From Archegozetes longisetosus (lineage: Eukaryota > Arthropoda > Arachnida > Sarcoptiformes > Trhypochthoniidae): 64,000 nt of DNA. Below, one piece after another: positions 35,494 to 49,125 of the stretch; the first letter of the stretch is position 1, and each line of letters begins with the position of its first letter. The notes under the pieces were generated by a model. It did not search any database. It was not told the DNA's origin and worked only from the letters and a program-made list of their open reading frames with translations. The stretch covers positions 11,602,387-11,666,386 of the forward strand of contig JAEMBT020000006.1 in assembly GCA_018873245.2 (NCBI GenBank), read 5' to 3'. A program made the position numbers and the translations under genes.

Positions 35494-38400
35494 ATGCAGA
35501 AAAAAATTCTACTTATTGATGATAAGGTATTAATGCCAACACAATCAATGAACGTCACGTCTCTTGATATAACAGCAATGCGTTGTCGATGTGCCGAAAG
35601 TCGAAGAATAACTAACAGATTGACTTATTTGGAGAGAAGAAATCGTCAGCGAATGGAACGTCTCAAAGAATATCAGAGACTTCGAGATAGTGTGCCATCG
35701 ATTGCACACAGACCTGTGTCCAAATTGACTATCATTACAGAAGCAGCACGTCTTATCGACGAACTGGAAGCTGCAGTTCTGAATAAATTTCAAAAGCAAG
35801 GAATCCCGAAGTGTATGAAAGGTAAGAGAAGTTTTAAGCTATAATTTCTAATTATTTGTCTTGTACTGAAATCCCACTGAATTTTGTTGAATCCTACTCT
35901 GACTTGAATTTTAACCCGAAGGATGGGATGAAACTTTATGCTGGCATATAAAATGCTAACTTTATTACACGGGAGTGGTGTTTATGTTATAGCAATTTTC
36001 AAATATTATATAATCATAATTTTTAAGCTGATCAATGAACTTATATCCATGAGAAATAGCCCACACATTATTGTATGTCATTCACGTCCATTGGTGTAGT
36101 TGTAAGGGATGTCTGAAAAAGCGTATGATTTTTGATTATAAATTTTATTGAGTGAGGATAGGAATTTGCACATAATGAAATTTAAAAACAATATAATCAA
36201 GTTTTAAATTGTTAACATCATATGTCCTAATTGCTTAGATGATTTATTTTTGATTTTACTGAATAATTAGAAGGTTATTGAAGAATTTCAAATCATACAC
36301 TTTTCTAGACACCCTTTAGTAATGACTCGTAGTGTATTTGCATGCGAACCATTTCACGCTACTGTTAGTATTATTACGAGTGGGCGAGACTCAAAAAAGT
36401 CTGCTAAAAGTTGTTACATATCTCTCGCATAATTTATTTTTGTATCACTTCTAAGATCTGCGTTAAGTTGGAAATTGTAATTTTTATTAATCTGTATTTT
36501 GATTAACATAATCATTACAACTTCATATATTGAGCACAAATGTTTATTTTGGATTAGATTTATAGCTGCGAAAGCTATAAATATAGATTTCATTCTGTCT
36601 AATGTCAATCAGCTTATGTCAAAGTTTAGTTTATTCTGATGGAAAAAATCACAAACTGTTAATCAAGAGAATACATATCATGCTTGAAAAAAGCTTTCAA
36701 TAATTCTAAATAACTGTTTTGCTATCAATTGAACTGATAAATTATCTTTAAAAATGGAAATCTAATTCATAGATTGTACTAATTCTTATTTGATTGCATA
36801 TTAGTGTTTTCAATATCGCTTACAATATGTATTTAGGATTAGATTTGTAAAGACTATAAGGAGTGCCACTTTTATGGATTAGATTCGATTAGATTCGCAT
36901 TAGTTTTCTAGCTCTCTACGAGTGGTAGCACTAATTTTATTGACTTTACACTCTAACAAAACCATTCAATGAGAGAAAGTAGGACCAGAACTAATTCGCA
37001 TAATCCTCTCTGCATTTTTTCTAACTATTTTTCTAACCATTTTCTAACCATCAATCTCCAACAAATAACAAACTTGAAAACTCCTCTCTATGGTTAGTAG
37101 TTTTGAGCATATATTGAACACACTGAGACTCTGCTTTATATTATAAAACACGTCTTTCAATTGAACACGATTTAATTGTTCACTTCTCAACACTATTCAT
37201 ATATCGATAGTTAGTGCTTAAAAGTATCGCAAAAACTGACTTATTTATAACCCGTTCAAGAGTGTTGCACTTGAAAAGAATTTTGACAAAAATCACACAT
37301 TTTTGTGCTATTCTCTTGTGAAGCTAGTCTTTGCCCCACTCTCTCCTTTCACCACATTCTGTGACTAACCTCTGAACACAATCGCAATGTTAACATGCAT
37401 TGATGATCACTTCTCACCATAACTCACCCACCGATCAACCTTTCAAATTAATGATGCGATTTAAATGGTCATTTTAACCAACTAAGAGCTAACATATGGA
37501 GTTGCAATAGATTAGAATAGGTTTTAGGCAGTATTTTGGCCTTAAAAAGGCTGATATCGCCCACATGTGTCAGACTAATGCAGTCTGAATTGTTGCTAAT
37601 AAATGCTGCTGACAAGAACTGCAATCACAATTACATTTTCGTGTGCAACTTAATAGTTTTAACTGAGATTTTAACTTCAAGTGTTTCACCTCTAGTTATA
37701 GCATTAAAGCAGGTGTCTCGAGAAACACACAGTCAACATGGAAATATGCTCAATTCATATTATATATATAAATGATATATATGTTCGCTCTGCCCTTTTC
37801 TTTCATTCATGAGTACATCTTTTGTTAGCACAAAATACCCGAAATACATACTTCACTCCTAACATAACATCGCTTTTTTGCCTAACATCCAAGCTTTTCA
37901 AAAGATAATCATTGCTTGTATTATAAATATTAGGAGCGCTGATCACGTTGTAGTTTTCATTTTCATTTTTAGTTATAACAAATTGTCACGCAAACTCTAC
38001 AACACGGTATGTCATCTCCGATTCAAGTAACTATTTCGCATTAAACACTAATATTGAAGCTTGCATTTCTCAGCATCCGCTCTAAACTCAATCTAATACT
38101 TATCTCATGAAAAGAAAATTTCAAATTTACGAGAAAATGAATCATTTGGTTGAAAGTAGAAATCAAACTACTTAACTTGAAAGTTGAAATCATATTTTAG
38201 CTGATTTTTCCTCGGTTTCTAATCGACGTGAAAAAATGATTTATGTGGCAGACTAAGAAATTGCTTTGGAAAATTTGATGTAATATTTTCCGACAAATTC
38301 AAAGACTGAGTTTGAAAGCCTATCAAAAACAAAAGATTGTTAAGGAGATTAAATTTAGTTTTGGAACTAAGGTATCAAATTGGAGAAGAGTATCAACTTT

Positions 38401-39157
38401 CAAATTGAATGCATTATCAAAATTAGCTGACATACATGTCACCAAAGCTATTAACTTAACTTCAAAAATTACATTTGACTGCTCCTATTTTTATTGAAAT
38501 CAATTCTTTGCTTTAGGGATAGGCAAACACATATTTTTACATATTCTCAGTTTATGAGTTTTTAAGTTATACTCAAATTTTGAAGACTCTTATTTCATGT
38601 TTAATATTGAAAAATGTATTTACTTTCACCATATTGAATAAGAATTTGATATTAAAATAGTTAGCAAAAGTTGAACTATTCAAATCGATGAAAGTCTAGC
38701 TGAAAAAGTTTCAAATTTACAAAAGGTCTATTGGGAAACTTGATGTAACTTTGAATAAGCTTAAAAAGTACTCTAATTCTAAATCCTATATACCTTTCCA
38801 AATTGCAAGTATAATTACTTAGAAATATTTGCAGAATGTTAACAAGACTTAATGTCGCAGATAATAATACCACGCTTTTTTCAACTTCTTTTCTAAACTC
38901 TAATTCTAAACCAAATAGAATAAAAAGCATCTTAAAGCCTAGTTTTTATATGGATATCACGTTTAGATGATTTGATTAGAAAATACAGTGAAAAGAAGAA
39001 GTTTTATTTGCTTTTCTTGTAATCATATATAGGTCTCAAAACGAAGATCAGTCTCGAAGAAAGTCAATTAAGGATTGAAGACGTGAAGGATCTGATGGGG
39101 CAACTGATGCTTAAAGATAAATTGTCTAAACAGAAAACGCTATTATTAAAACGCTGA
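35494..39157 (+). CDS. Basic helix-loop-helix protein, two exons
   Basis: Exon 1 is 35494-35821 and ends with a consensus donor (AAAG|GTAAGAG, phase 1). Exon 2, 39033-39157, follows ATATATAG and continues in frame for 40 codons (LKTKISLEESQLRIEDVKDL, MGQLMLKDKL...) to TGA at 39155, giving 150 aa. A bHLH domain spans about residues 47-93: RRNRQRMERLKEYQRLRDSV (basic and helix 1), a short loop, then VSKLTIITEAARLIDELE (helix 2). The N-terminal CRCAESRR and the spacing of the basic region are not those of well-known subfamilies, and I cannot name the orthologue. The expected role is DNA-binding or heterodimerising transcription factor. The second exon is Leu/Lys-rich and helical. The 3.2-kb intron contains a MITE. 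Confidence 0.78.
36106..36314. mobile_element. MITE of about 210 bp in the bHLH intron
   Basis: The left end GGGATGTCTGAAAAAGCGTA, then TGATTTTTG, matches the reverse complement of the right end GGGTGTCTAGAAAAGTGTAT, then GATTTGAAA (about 29 bp with mismatches). Non-coding interior. A clear target duplication was not identified. Confidence 0.65.
37017..37050. repeat. Short imperfect tandem repeat
   Basis: TTTTTCTAACNA-type units repeated three times (TTTTTTCTAACTA, TTTTTCTAACCA, TTTTCTAACCA). Confidence 0.6.
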
Positions 39158-40769
39158 GAATTGAATGTTAAATATGCCAATTTGTTGATATGAAAATTGA
39201 TTATTGTATATACAGTACTAGTACTTAGAGTGCCTTAGATTTAGCTGAAATACTGCACCTTTGCTTGTAATTTAAATTTCTAATATTGAATGAGAAAATA
39301 AACCTGTAATTAAAACTTTCTCAAACATTTCAATAAAGGTAATAAAGCTATTAAAAAAATAAATAAAAGATAATAAAGAAAAGTCCGATAATGGCAAACT
39401 AACAGAAAAAACTAATCAAGTCATTAAACGCGTTGCAAAAATAGCTGCTAATGATCTGTAAATGGATTTTGGAGAATAAAATGTAAAGTGCTTTTCACGA
39501 TATCACTATTTGAGTTAGTGTTGGATCAACATTGAGACTCACTTTGATCCTCATTTATTTTATCTTTACTGCTGATACTAACCGAGACGTTTTGTGACTG
39601 ACGACTTCACTGTGTCTTTTCAGGTAATATCACGTTTGGTACTAAAATGATTTACACTAAAAATTACTTATCATAAAAGGCCGCTCTCTTAGTTTTAATT
39701 CGGTGCTTAGGCCAAATAGGCAAGAGTCTTGATTAGTGGCAAAAGCAAAGATATAGGTTTTGACTGACTTCCTTGAAGTTGTCGGTAAGTTCTTTCTATC
39801 TCTAAAAACGGACATTTCTCTGAACAAAAGGACATACCAGTTGTGAGAGCACCTGAAGCGGCATGTGCTCAATGAAGACAGTCTTCTCTTATAGTGAATA
39901 CAGTGATATTGCACCTCAAAACTAATCATCCCTTTGAGGCAATTTGAACAATGAAATAGAATATTGAACAGACTTTGTGCAGGGTCTACACATATTAGTG
40001 TTCTCTAAGTTCCGTTTTGCTAATAATAAACAACAGGTATAGCCATAGATGAACACATTTCTGGAAACGATGAGTTACGGCTTCAAATGTACACTAATGC
40101 AGAGAATAAGCTCTCTTTTAGCAAATTATATACTATTTATAGCAGAAGCGTAAAAGCTAACAACTCAACCAAGTAATATTTGAAAATAGATTATTGAGTT
40201 TTTGCTGTAGTTTAAGCTGAAAAACTGCTGCTTTTAATAAATACTGTATTCATGGATCTGTCGAATTAGAGTCAATAGTTTGGTCACTATTTTTGGGTGT
40301 GAAATGTGTCGCTTTAGTTGTGCGTATAATCTGTTGGATTTTCAGATTAGAGTTTAAGCTACACTACAATTGAAATGAATCGTAGTAATAGTAAGATTAG
40401 AATACAGTGTATTCGACAAAGTCGTTATAGGGATATATCTGTTGCTGATGGCTAGGTTTGTAAAAAAGAGATGTTTCTGCGAAATCTGTTTCTAAAGAAT
40501 ATTCTTTAGAATTTTAATTAAGGGCAGATGAAGGCAAGCATCACGAAAATGAGTTAAACTATACTGTTTTTTAAAACAACTGATTCAAAGTTAAAGCTAG
40601 CATATAGTTTGAGCTCGACTGCTGTTACACTATCCATATGCTGTTCAATATAACACACACTCACACACTAGTGACACAATTGCATGACTGATAATCTGAA
40701 ACCTGCGGAAGTATTAAAGTGAAAAATGTTGGGGAAGCACATGGTCTTCAACGCAATAATGAAATTAAC

Positions 40770-40770
<1 letters not shown>

Positions 40771-40821
<51 letters not shown>
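40771..40821. repeat. (GA)n microsatellite
   Basis: About 25 uninterrupted GA units. It encodes an artefactual Ser-Leu repeat on the minus strand. Confidence 0.95.
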
Positions 40822-40825
<4 letters not shown>

Positions 40826-42399
40826 GTTCTCGCGGAACGTAACGGTGGTTAACAGCACTCATTTACGGGCTCACATTCCCTTACATTCCTATATTTTTGC
40901 TTTTTACATCTCTTGCGGCATAGATTTAAGAGCAACAATAGAAAACCAATGTTTCAGTAATAGGCTAATGAGTTTGCCGGTTAAGCATTTGCTCAATTCT
41001 GGCATGTGTTAAGCGATGGACTTGAAGAGAAATATGTGAAATGGCAGGTGAGAATCAGTCGGATACCACTAAAGACACTTATCCGATGAAATCACCCGTT
41101 CAACTAAAAGTGTATTATGAGATAAGTTGCAGATATGAGTAGATTCAAAATCAGTTAATGTACTGTAAAATGCAACAGATTTTAGTCTTTGCTCGCAGAT
41201 AAACTTAATTACATCTAGATAACTATCGTATAACTGATACACAAGTTTTTATCGATTATTTTATTGAAATATTTTCAATTTGTAAGATTGGGGTAAAAAT
41301 TTCTGGAAACATAACAAGACGTTGAAAGCATTTTGAAGCCATATCACAACATATTTACGATATAATGTTAAATGTTTAAACAATAATTCGTGTTTAAGGT
41401 TAAAGGCAGACCACCCATTAATTGAAATACTTCACCAAATATTGTAATATTCCTCCCAAAAGGGTGGCTCAAATGGTTCCATATATATGGTCTCTGTTGA
41501 TCAGCTCTAACTAATTTATTTCAAATTGATTAGCTGCCTAAAAATCGTGACTCAATAACTATAGATCATCGATAAAATAGGATAACAACAGATACATTTT
41601 ATTAGAGTCCATAATACCTAAGGGTTTATCTAAAAATCTAAAAGTAGTAAATACGATCCTAACACAGAAAATAACATATAATAGAAATGTCTGTTTTCAT
41701 TTCTTAAGTATATACTTTTGGAAAGGTCTCAAAAACAATTTTATTGAAAAGTTGAAGCCATTTACTGAACTTGTTCGCAAGGCTATTGTCTTGAAAATTG
41801 CTATTGCTGATTAATTACAAATAAATGAATCATTTGTTTGAAACAAATTCTCAACTCAATAAGGTTGAACATCATGATAGAACATGAATATAAGTAGTTT
41901 ATTATTTAGTCTTAAGTATTTGTTCTTGAGTTGGAGTCTTAGTAGCAATTTCTCATTTTTTATGTTCAGTTTATTATCTTTTGAAACATGAATTATTGCT
42001 ATTTATTGCTGAGTGCTATCGAAAAATTTGTATTGAATATCATGATAGCCAAGTAAAGCAGAATATATGGATTTGTTGGGAAGATCTTCGAGCACAAAAC
42101 CATTTATTCGATGGCGTGTCTGATGTTCACGATTCCCATTTGGATGTTAATCACGAGATCGGTCTCTGCGATAAGTTAATTATTCGATATTTTCATAACA
42201 CCAGCTGTAGCTTAAAATTATTAAAAAACGACTAAACTTAATTGACTGATTAAAGAAATGTTGGACACCTGTATTGTTTACAATAAACAATGTGATAAAT
42301 ACATTTATCACTTTTCTATATTCCTTGTCAAATTGCAATAGTTGTCAGTTTAACTTAAATATATTACTTACCAATTTTAACTATACAATTATCAATCTT

Positions 42400-42455
42400 T
42401 CTTCTTCTTTTCTTCTTCTTCTTCTTCTTCTTTTCTTTTTTCTTCTTTTCTTCTC
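42400..42455. repeat. (CTT)n-rich tract
   Basis: CTT and CTTTT units form an almost pure pyrimidine stretch of about 55 bp. Confidence 0.9.
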
Positions 42456-43262
42456 TAGATCCTGATAGAAATCTTCTTCATTTGACTAAATTTAAGTGAA
42501 ATCTTGTTCGGAAGTAATTTAAGATAATTATTTGTAGAGAAATAGTGGAAACAGAGAGCCCTAAGAAAGCATTAAGCTATTAAGTAGTGGTAGGATTTGA
42601 TAAATAGTATTAGTCTTAAGGAAAGTTAAAGTCGATAATTAACATAATAATACTACATAGAAGTAAGAGTGAAGAAAAAACTACAATTGATGAGATTTGC
42701 TATTTATGAATCAACAGCAATTGCAGCATCCGTTCAAACAAGTGTTCTGTTCATGTGCATCGACGCAACGCAATTGATTCAAAACTGCAGCACAAAAGTA
42801 TAAAGTAGAAGGTCATAATTCGTATTGCAAAATATGGTCATATGGGAGCTATGCCTATGTTATGCCTTATTATTTTCGATGTGAGCATTCAGTAATAGCA
42901 TCAGAATACAAGAGCAAGTGCAACAATTCCATCCATGCATAGACATCATCGTCTATACCATACGCCTGTTTGATTCACTATACGCATCATCAATTCCAAC
43001 AAATGGTAACTCTATTGTTTCAATGTCTCATACGAGAGAAAAATTGATGGACAGTCTTCTCTATGTATGTCATATAATGTGCATAATTGAAGTTTATAAA
43101 AATTTTCTCATTTTTTGTTGTGTTGCCATTTGCAGAAAGTACTGTTTCAGTCGTCACTCAACCATATATTGGACTTTGATTGACATCCATTGAGCACTCA
43201 TGCGATACTCGCACCATATAATTGCCAACAACGACCACAGGTGTAAAGCTGTACAGAATTTT

Positions 43263-43281
43263 ATAATAATAATAATAATAA
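43263..43281. repeat. (ATA)n microsatellite
   Basis: Six consecutive ATA/TAA units. Confidence 0.85.
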
Positions 43282-45619
43282 TCCTATTCTCATAAGTATT
43301 CTGCAATCGGTTCACTGCTGTCGCTGAACCTTATGTAACGATTTATTAATAATATTAGATATTTATTCAAAATTTCCTTCTGATCGATAGAATAAAAATT
43401 GGTAATAAAAATTGGTCACACATGCATTACTTCAATTGAAAATAATTGCTTTGACCACAATTTGAACAGATCTTTTCAATAACTTTGGCAATAGATCAAA
43501 GTATAGTGAATGTAACTAGACTTGAATCTTGCTTAATTTGCAACTCAATAGGATCTAAAACAAAACAGTTTGAGAGTAGTTGGTCCAAATCAGATTTTGA
43601 CTGAAGCAAATCACGGTCTATGATCTAACGCCAGGCAATTGCATTGTGTTGGCCACTTCCGCGCTATAGTCACTATTGTATAATAGGAAACAATACTTGT
43701 ATTGGATCGCAGATGGAAGATGTGCTCTACAAGCTTGAGTCCTATCCAAATGTTATTTTTGATCATGTACTTAAAATGTAATCTTTATGCTTAAATGTAA
43801 TGTCTATTTACGGTAAAAGACAATAAATGATGCGGAATGTTGACTATGGTTTCTCTTGGCATTTAAGGAAATCTGCATGACTTGGCTCTTCATGTATTGA
43901 GATATGACTTGTTCAGTTTGCATATGTCATCGTCTGTTGTAATGCATTCTTTATTATAATGGAGTACATTAAGTGTGAATTACACCTAGATTCATGCTAC
44001 TTTAGAACAAAACATACTTAGCTCAATTAAGTAGGTCTTCAAGTCTTTTCAGATAATTTAGTTTTTACATTAGATTTTAGATTTAAATTAGGTATCTCTT
44101 AATGCAATCAATGATAAGGTTGTTGGTATTTTTGTTTTTCTCAGAAGTCAATAACATGTCATTTATCCTACTTCGACTTGAAACTGCGCGCAAATTCTAC
44201 AATATAACAAACAAACTGACTCTCACATCTTCATTAACTTATCCAATCTGTTTATTCTGAATAAAATTATTTTCACCATCAAACCGTAGCTGAAAAAAGT
44301 AATTAAAAGTTTGGTTATTGTAGTTTTCCCGGACATGAGACATTGAGAGTTAGGATATAGTTGGAGCTAAACTTTTATAGTTGTTTGAGCGGTCATGAGA
44401 GAGAATATTTGCGAACGAATATTTAGCTTATAGTTGCGAATTGGCCACCGATCATGTTTACCATATTAGGATTAGGCACAAACATTCACATCCCACCTGT
44501 TGGAAAGATCAACGATCAATGTATTATTGCTATGGGGTATAAATTGAAGATCAAGTTTTTTCTTTGTTGCGGTTATCATTCAGTCGCTTTGTTATCAATT
44601 TTTAACTAAATATCAACAAAAACTCCAAATACATAATCAGCTATTAAGGAGTATTAATCACACAATCTTACTTCGAATCACATCTTATCAATTAAATCAA
44701 TTTTAAGGCTGAAGCGTATGATAAGATCAGTTCTTTCATACTATAAATATTTTTTGGAGAGTAGTCTGAAAATAGAAATTCAAGTTTCCTAAACGTTTAG
44801 AAAGTCAACTATAATGAGTATTAAATTTTCAGTTTTGATATAGAGTACAATTAGGTAAAAAGTAATTGAATCATTAACTTAATACATAAGAGATTTATAT
44901 TATAGCAACGACTGACAAGAATAGGATAGTTATACATAAGAAGTTAAGTATAAGAAAGTAAAGATTGAAACAAATATGATTATTAATGATTAGAAGCGAC
45001 AGGTTTAATACCATACATAAAGTAATGAGCCAAGTATGAACACCTGCCTCAATAGTTATCTTAATAGCAGCACTAATAATAATAAGTTAGTGTTACTTTT
45101 AAACTATTAGTGCACTTCAATTCATATTTTTTTATTTATCGCTCTCTAGTCAAAATTTTGCCACCAATTCGATATAATAATCGATTATATCTATAGAGCG
45201 AACATTTATGCAAAGTAGCGTAATCACAGATAAAGATCGTAAGCGCTATTTGGTGGCTAATTGACGACAGCCTGTATTAAAGTTGTCTACGTTTTATGCA
45301 AATTAGACTCTCATTCGAATAAGTATATGTGAAACTCGCAATCAGACAAATTTAGCCCAAATAGACGTTTAAGTGTAATACAGAGACAAATAACTGCATA
45401 CCTATGCCATAGCTCGTTTTGTCGAATCATTATCTCAATATATTAATATTTTGATTTTATACCTATCTCTCTTCTTCTGAGTAGCGTTTTCGAGTAACTT
45501 TCTTTCGCTTTTTACTAAATTCTAATTTTTTGGCCAGTCGTACCCATAATTGTCTCATGAAAAACATGAGCGTTTGGCAAAATGAGTAAGAAGTCTTCAG
45601 CATATTTAAAAGAGATGAG

Positions 45620-45686
45620 AAAATAGAGGAGAGTGAGAGTGAGTGAGTGAATCAGTAAGTGAGAGAGAGAGAGAGAGAGAGAGAGA
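45620..45686. repeat. (GA)n microsatellite with GAGT-type lead-in
   Basis: GAGAGTGAGAGTGAGTGAGT leads into about 13 GA units ending at 45686. Confidence 0.9.
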
Positions 45687-46870
45687 CCAGAGTGAGCATA
45701 GATAACAATCATAATTAGCATAAGTTTTGATGTTTTTACCGCTAAGAAAAAGAAAGAGAGGAAAAACATATTTTGTCAGACGTGTCTTAGAGAGAAAAAA
45801 TTGAAACGCCTGAAAATCTGCCAGAAATTAGAATTGGTGAGTTTGAGAGAGTTTGCAGTTTATTTAAGGGAGTGGTTGTGTTCATGTTATTACTGATCAA
45901 TGAACTTGGCCTGTTTGGTGTAGCACCTACAGGGTTCCTGTCCGGTTGTTTGTTTTTATCGGTTCCATCACTTAAATGATGGTCCGCTACCGTCGATCAT
46001 GTGGGAGGAGGCCATCTAAAGGTGACTGACAATTGTTAGCGAACATTATATTACAATGAAACGCGTATCTCTTGTTAAAATAAACACTCACTCAAACATC
46101 CCCTAACTGTCTTTTAGCCTATTTTTCTGCTTATCTGCCAGTAACTTACGTGTCTTACTAGCAATAAAATATATTTTCAGCTCTATCATCTCATTTCACG
46201 CCCGATTGGGAGTGTCCACCATTTCTGCCAGATTTTTATGATTAGTTTCACAATTTGCGATCCACAGGGATTCTAAAACTTCATCGACACTCAAACTGCT
46301 AGTCGAAACTCGAAGTTTTTACAGTTAGAAATAATGATGTATTAGCGAAAAAATCATAGGCTTTGAGAGAACAGATTGTGATATTTCTTAGAGCTATGTA
46401 ATGGAAACGTGTCTGACAATATGTATGGGTATTCTTGTTAAACGTGATTACTGTACTTCACGCTGAATTCAATTAGCGAACAGACTTTTACCCATTTATA
46501 TAGAATATACCACTAAATAGAAAGGAAATTCATTATTACGGTTTATATAATGTAGGCATTGCTCATATTACCACTTAAACTATTCTCTCAATTCGCTTTT
46601 CTCACCCAAATCTATTCAATTTGGACTGACTTTTGTTGTGTCAAAACTTCAATTGAAATCAAATCTCCAGAATCAGTACTGATGTTAGGCAGCAATTGAA
46701 TCAATAGAAAGTGTAGTCAGTAGTGAATTGAGTCTAGAGTATGACCTTTTCCGCTGATAGTTAGCTTGAGGCAACTTCGTTAACTGTAGCTCAATTGGTA
46801 GTGACTTTAGAACATTTGCCCATTATTTGGACCCATCAAGTGAGGCATGGCATCGATAGCAATGCAATAT

Positions 46871-46932
46871 AGACTTGAGACCTATCCAATGTAATGCCCA
46901 TAGACTTCAGACGTATCCAATCCAATGCCCAT
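46871..46932. repeat. Tandem duplication, two 31-bp units
   Basis: AGACTTGAGACCTATCCAAT...GCCCAT (46871-46901) is followed directly by AGACTTCAGACGTATCCAAT...GCCCAT (46902-46932), with four mismatches. A related GCTTGAGTCCTATCCAAATG occurs at about 43733. Confidence 0.85.
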
Positions 46933-49035
46933 CGCTGTCACTCTAATAGCAATGAATGGTGGCTAATAAGAGTTGTTGACAACGAGGCAAAGCCAGTACT
47001 CATTTGCATTTCATATGGTCTCACAAATAAGAGGTAAACAGGTGTTGGTGCAAAACTCTGACCAGCTTTTGTGGTACTGGAAGCGGGCATGAGTTTAGTC
47101 CTGCTTTTACTTCACTTTAGAGCCACACTCTGACAAAGTGAAATCTCAGCAAAAGAGCCTCCTTTCAAGTCCATCTTTTGTGGGCCAACTTCTTTTTGCC
47201 ACATTCTTTCACAATTCTATTTTACTACACAATTACCAGTAGTTCAGTTTGAGTTGCATTTCAAGACTCACATAGAGGTCAGTTTCTATGTGATGGCCAC
47301 AACAATAAATTCTATGCCCAATGAATTGGCCGAATACCGGGTCCACTCTTACCATGGGATACTTTGTACCAGAAATGCTTTTGGTTATTCCGACAACTTC
47401 TGCAACTCAACAGATGCATTGTTGAGTTGGCATAAAAACTTTTTAAATACAGTTTTACTCCATTCAACGAGCATGTGTTGAATAAATATGTTTACTTATA
47501 AGAAATAGTCTTATCTCGATTCTCAAATTGGATTTATTTCGCTCTCAAATTTTCTATTTTTTAGCCTAAAAAATAAGTTCAATATTGGACCCATTTTTAT
47601 AGTGTCATTCATGAAAACCAAGTCTCAAAAAGTTGACAAAGCATTCGAGGCGTTAATATCTGTTGAGATAGAGAGGAAATGCAAACTCGATTTATTTTGA
47701 GTAGCATTTCTCAAATGTCAAATGTGTCAATAAAATGTTCACTGAAATACATTGAAACTTATGGTTAGTTCTCTGCTGATAGCAGTAGTTTTGTTAAGGT
47801 TGTTGAGCAAAGGTCGAAATAATGAATGCTATAGTAATTAGGAGTCATATCTGAGACTCACTTAACAGAGACAGTAAAGTGCATCGAGCATACACTGCAA
47901 CACTTCGAACAGCTCTTGATCATCTTTTTCAATCAGAATGAGCTCTGATGCACATTTCCTTATTTTCGTCATACCCTAACATATGTCTATTGCTTAGTTG
48001 TGAGTGTTCTGCAAATGCTCGCTCATTCTTATGCAATTAGCATTTTGCATATGTTACTCACAAATCTAGAAGATGCTGTTTTCGGTTTAATCACTCTTTC
48101 GCCAATTATTACTGCTGTTGCATCTGAGAGAGAAGCTCTATTCCTATACAATTTCACTGCTTTTTACCGTTTACAGGATGCTCAAGCATATTTATAATCA
48201 AATCATTTAATTAACGGTTAACCTCATTGAAAATGCATAGACTGCTCAGACGTAAAGCGCGTTTCTCACACAAGTCGATATTCTGTCAAAGATTGATAAA
48301 GAGAGTGCTGATCTGAAATTTATCGATGTCTCAAGTCGTCAGTGGGAAATATGCTCAATATAAATGACTGGTCCCAAGACTCGTTTGTTTAGTGTATAAT
48401 TATCGGTTTTCATTTACTTAATCAAAAAGTCCTCTAATTAATTACAACTCTATCATATAAAACTGGAGAAAATCTATGTCTAGCAAGCTTAAGTTCACAT
48501 CATTCTTCATAATGTGGTTGTAGGTCAGAACGTTGCAACTTCTAAAAATACTATCTTAAATATGTAATTATAGCTTGGGTATCTCATGTATTTCAACGAA
48601 GATTCTATTAATTTTCTAATTATATGGTGAAAAATCAATTAAGATTGAAATTAAGAATGTTCCAATAAAAATTCATTCCTATAGATCTTCCATTGATGTT
48701 CAGTTCAAGTTGACAGCTTTAACCGAAAACTATTGACTTTAGATTAATGAATAGACATATCCATTGCATCAGAGAACAGATATCTTCCATATGCCACCGA
48801 TGTTCTTAAAAGCGTATCATAAATACTCTTTGACTTGTGCTTAAACTGACTATCGAGTGAGAAATGCGTATTAAGTGATCGATTTAATCTACGGAAGGAG
48901 TGAAATGACTATTAAATTATAAGCTATCGTGTAATCAAAGGTATAATCAAGTAATGCTCCACATAAAAGCACTATCAAGCCCTAATTTAAATGTGAATCG
49001 AAACAAATATAAAGCACGTGTCGATTTGCTGGAAA

Positions 49036-49125
49036 ATGGCTGATACAAAAAAAGCACAACAGGTGATAATCAGCGGCAATGATGAAGCTCGAAGAACACG
49101 CTCGTACAAGCAAAACATCCTTGAC
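49036..49125 (+). CDS. Candidate first coding exon of an unidentified gene
   Basis: An ATG in good context (GAAAATGG) opens 30 codons of hydrophilic, coding-like sequence (MADTKKAQQVIISGNDEARR, TRSYKQNILD). They end exactly at a strong donor, GAC|GTGAGC (phase 0). No compatible downstream exon could be identified with confidence before 55 kb, and no family match is recalled. It could be the 5' exon of a gene with long introns, or a chance frame. Confidence 0.35.

Larger units (their letters stand above)
39158..49035. other. Long gene-poor region
   Basis: About 10 kb without a recognisable coding exon. It contains the microsatellites and tandem repeats listed separately. A TATAAA at 44538, followed by TCAGTC at 44580, is a possible but oddly spaced core promoter. 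Frames at 41981-42235 and 47254-47481 are unrecognised. Confidence 0.4.

Noticed and set aside
40668..40862. Open frame with a long Ser-Leu repeat on the minus strand
   Set aside because: It is a translated (GA)n microsatellite with no coding context.
41981..42235. Frame of 84 codons with a moderately coding-like composition (NIWICWEDLRAQNHLFDGVS)
   Set aside because: It needs a non-ATG start, shows no convincing acceptor or donor, and matches no family I know.
44538..44585. TATAAA followed by TCAGTC as a core promoter
   Set aside because: Spacing of about 44 bp is larger than usual and no gene start follows nearby.
45515..45769. Hydrophobic frame on the minus strand with SLSLSLS
   Set aside because: Again driven by a (GA)n tract; no start context or homologue recognised.
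47254..47481. Frame with four cysteines after a possible acceptor (GTAGTTCAG)
   Set aside because: No partner exons, no signal peptide, and no resemblance to the Cys-rich array.
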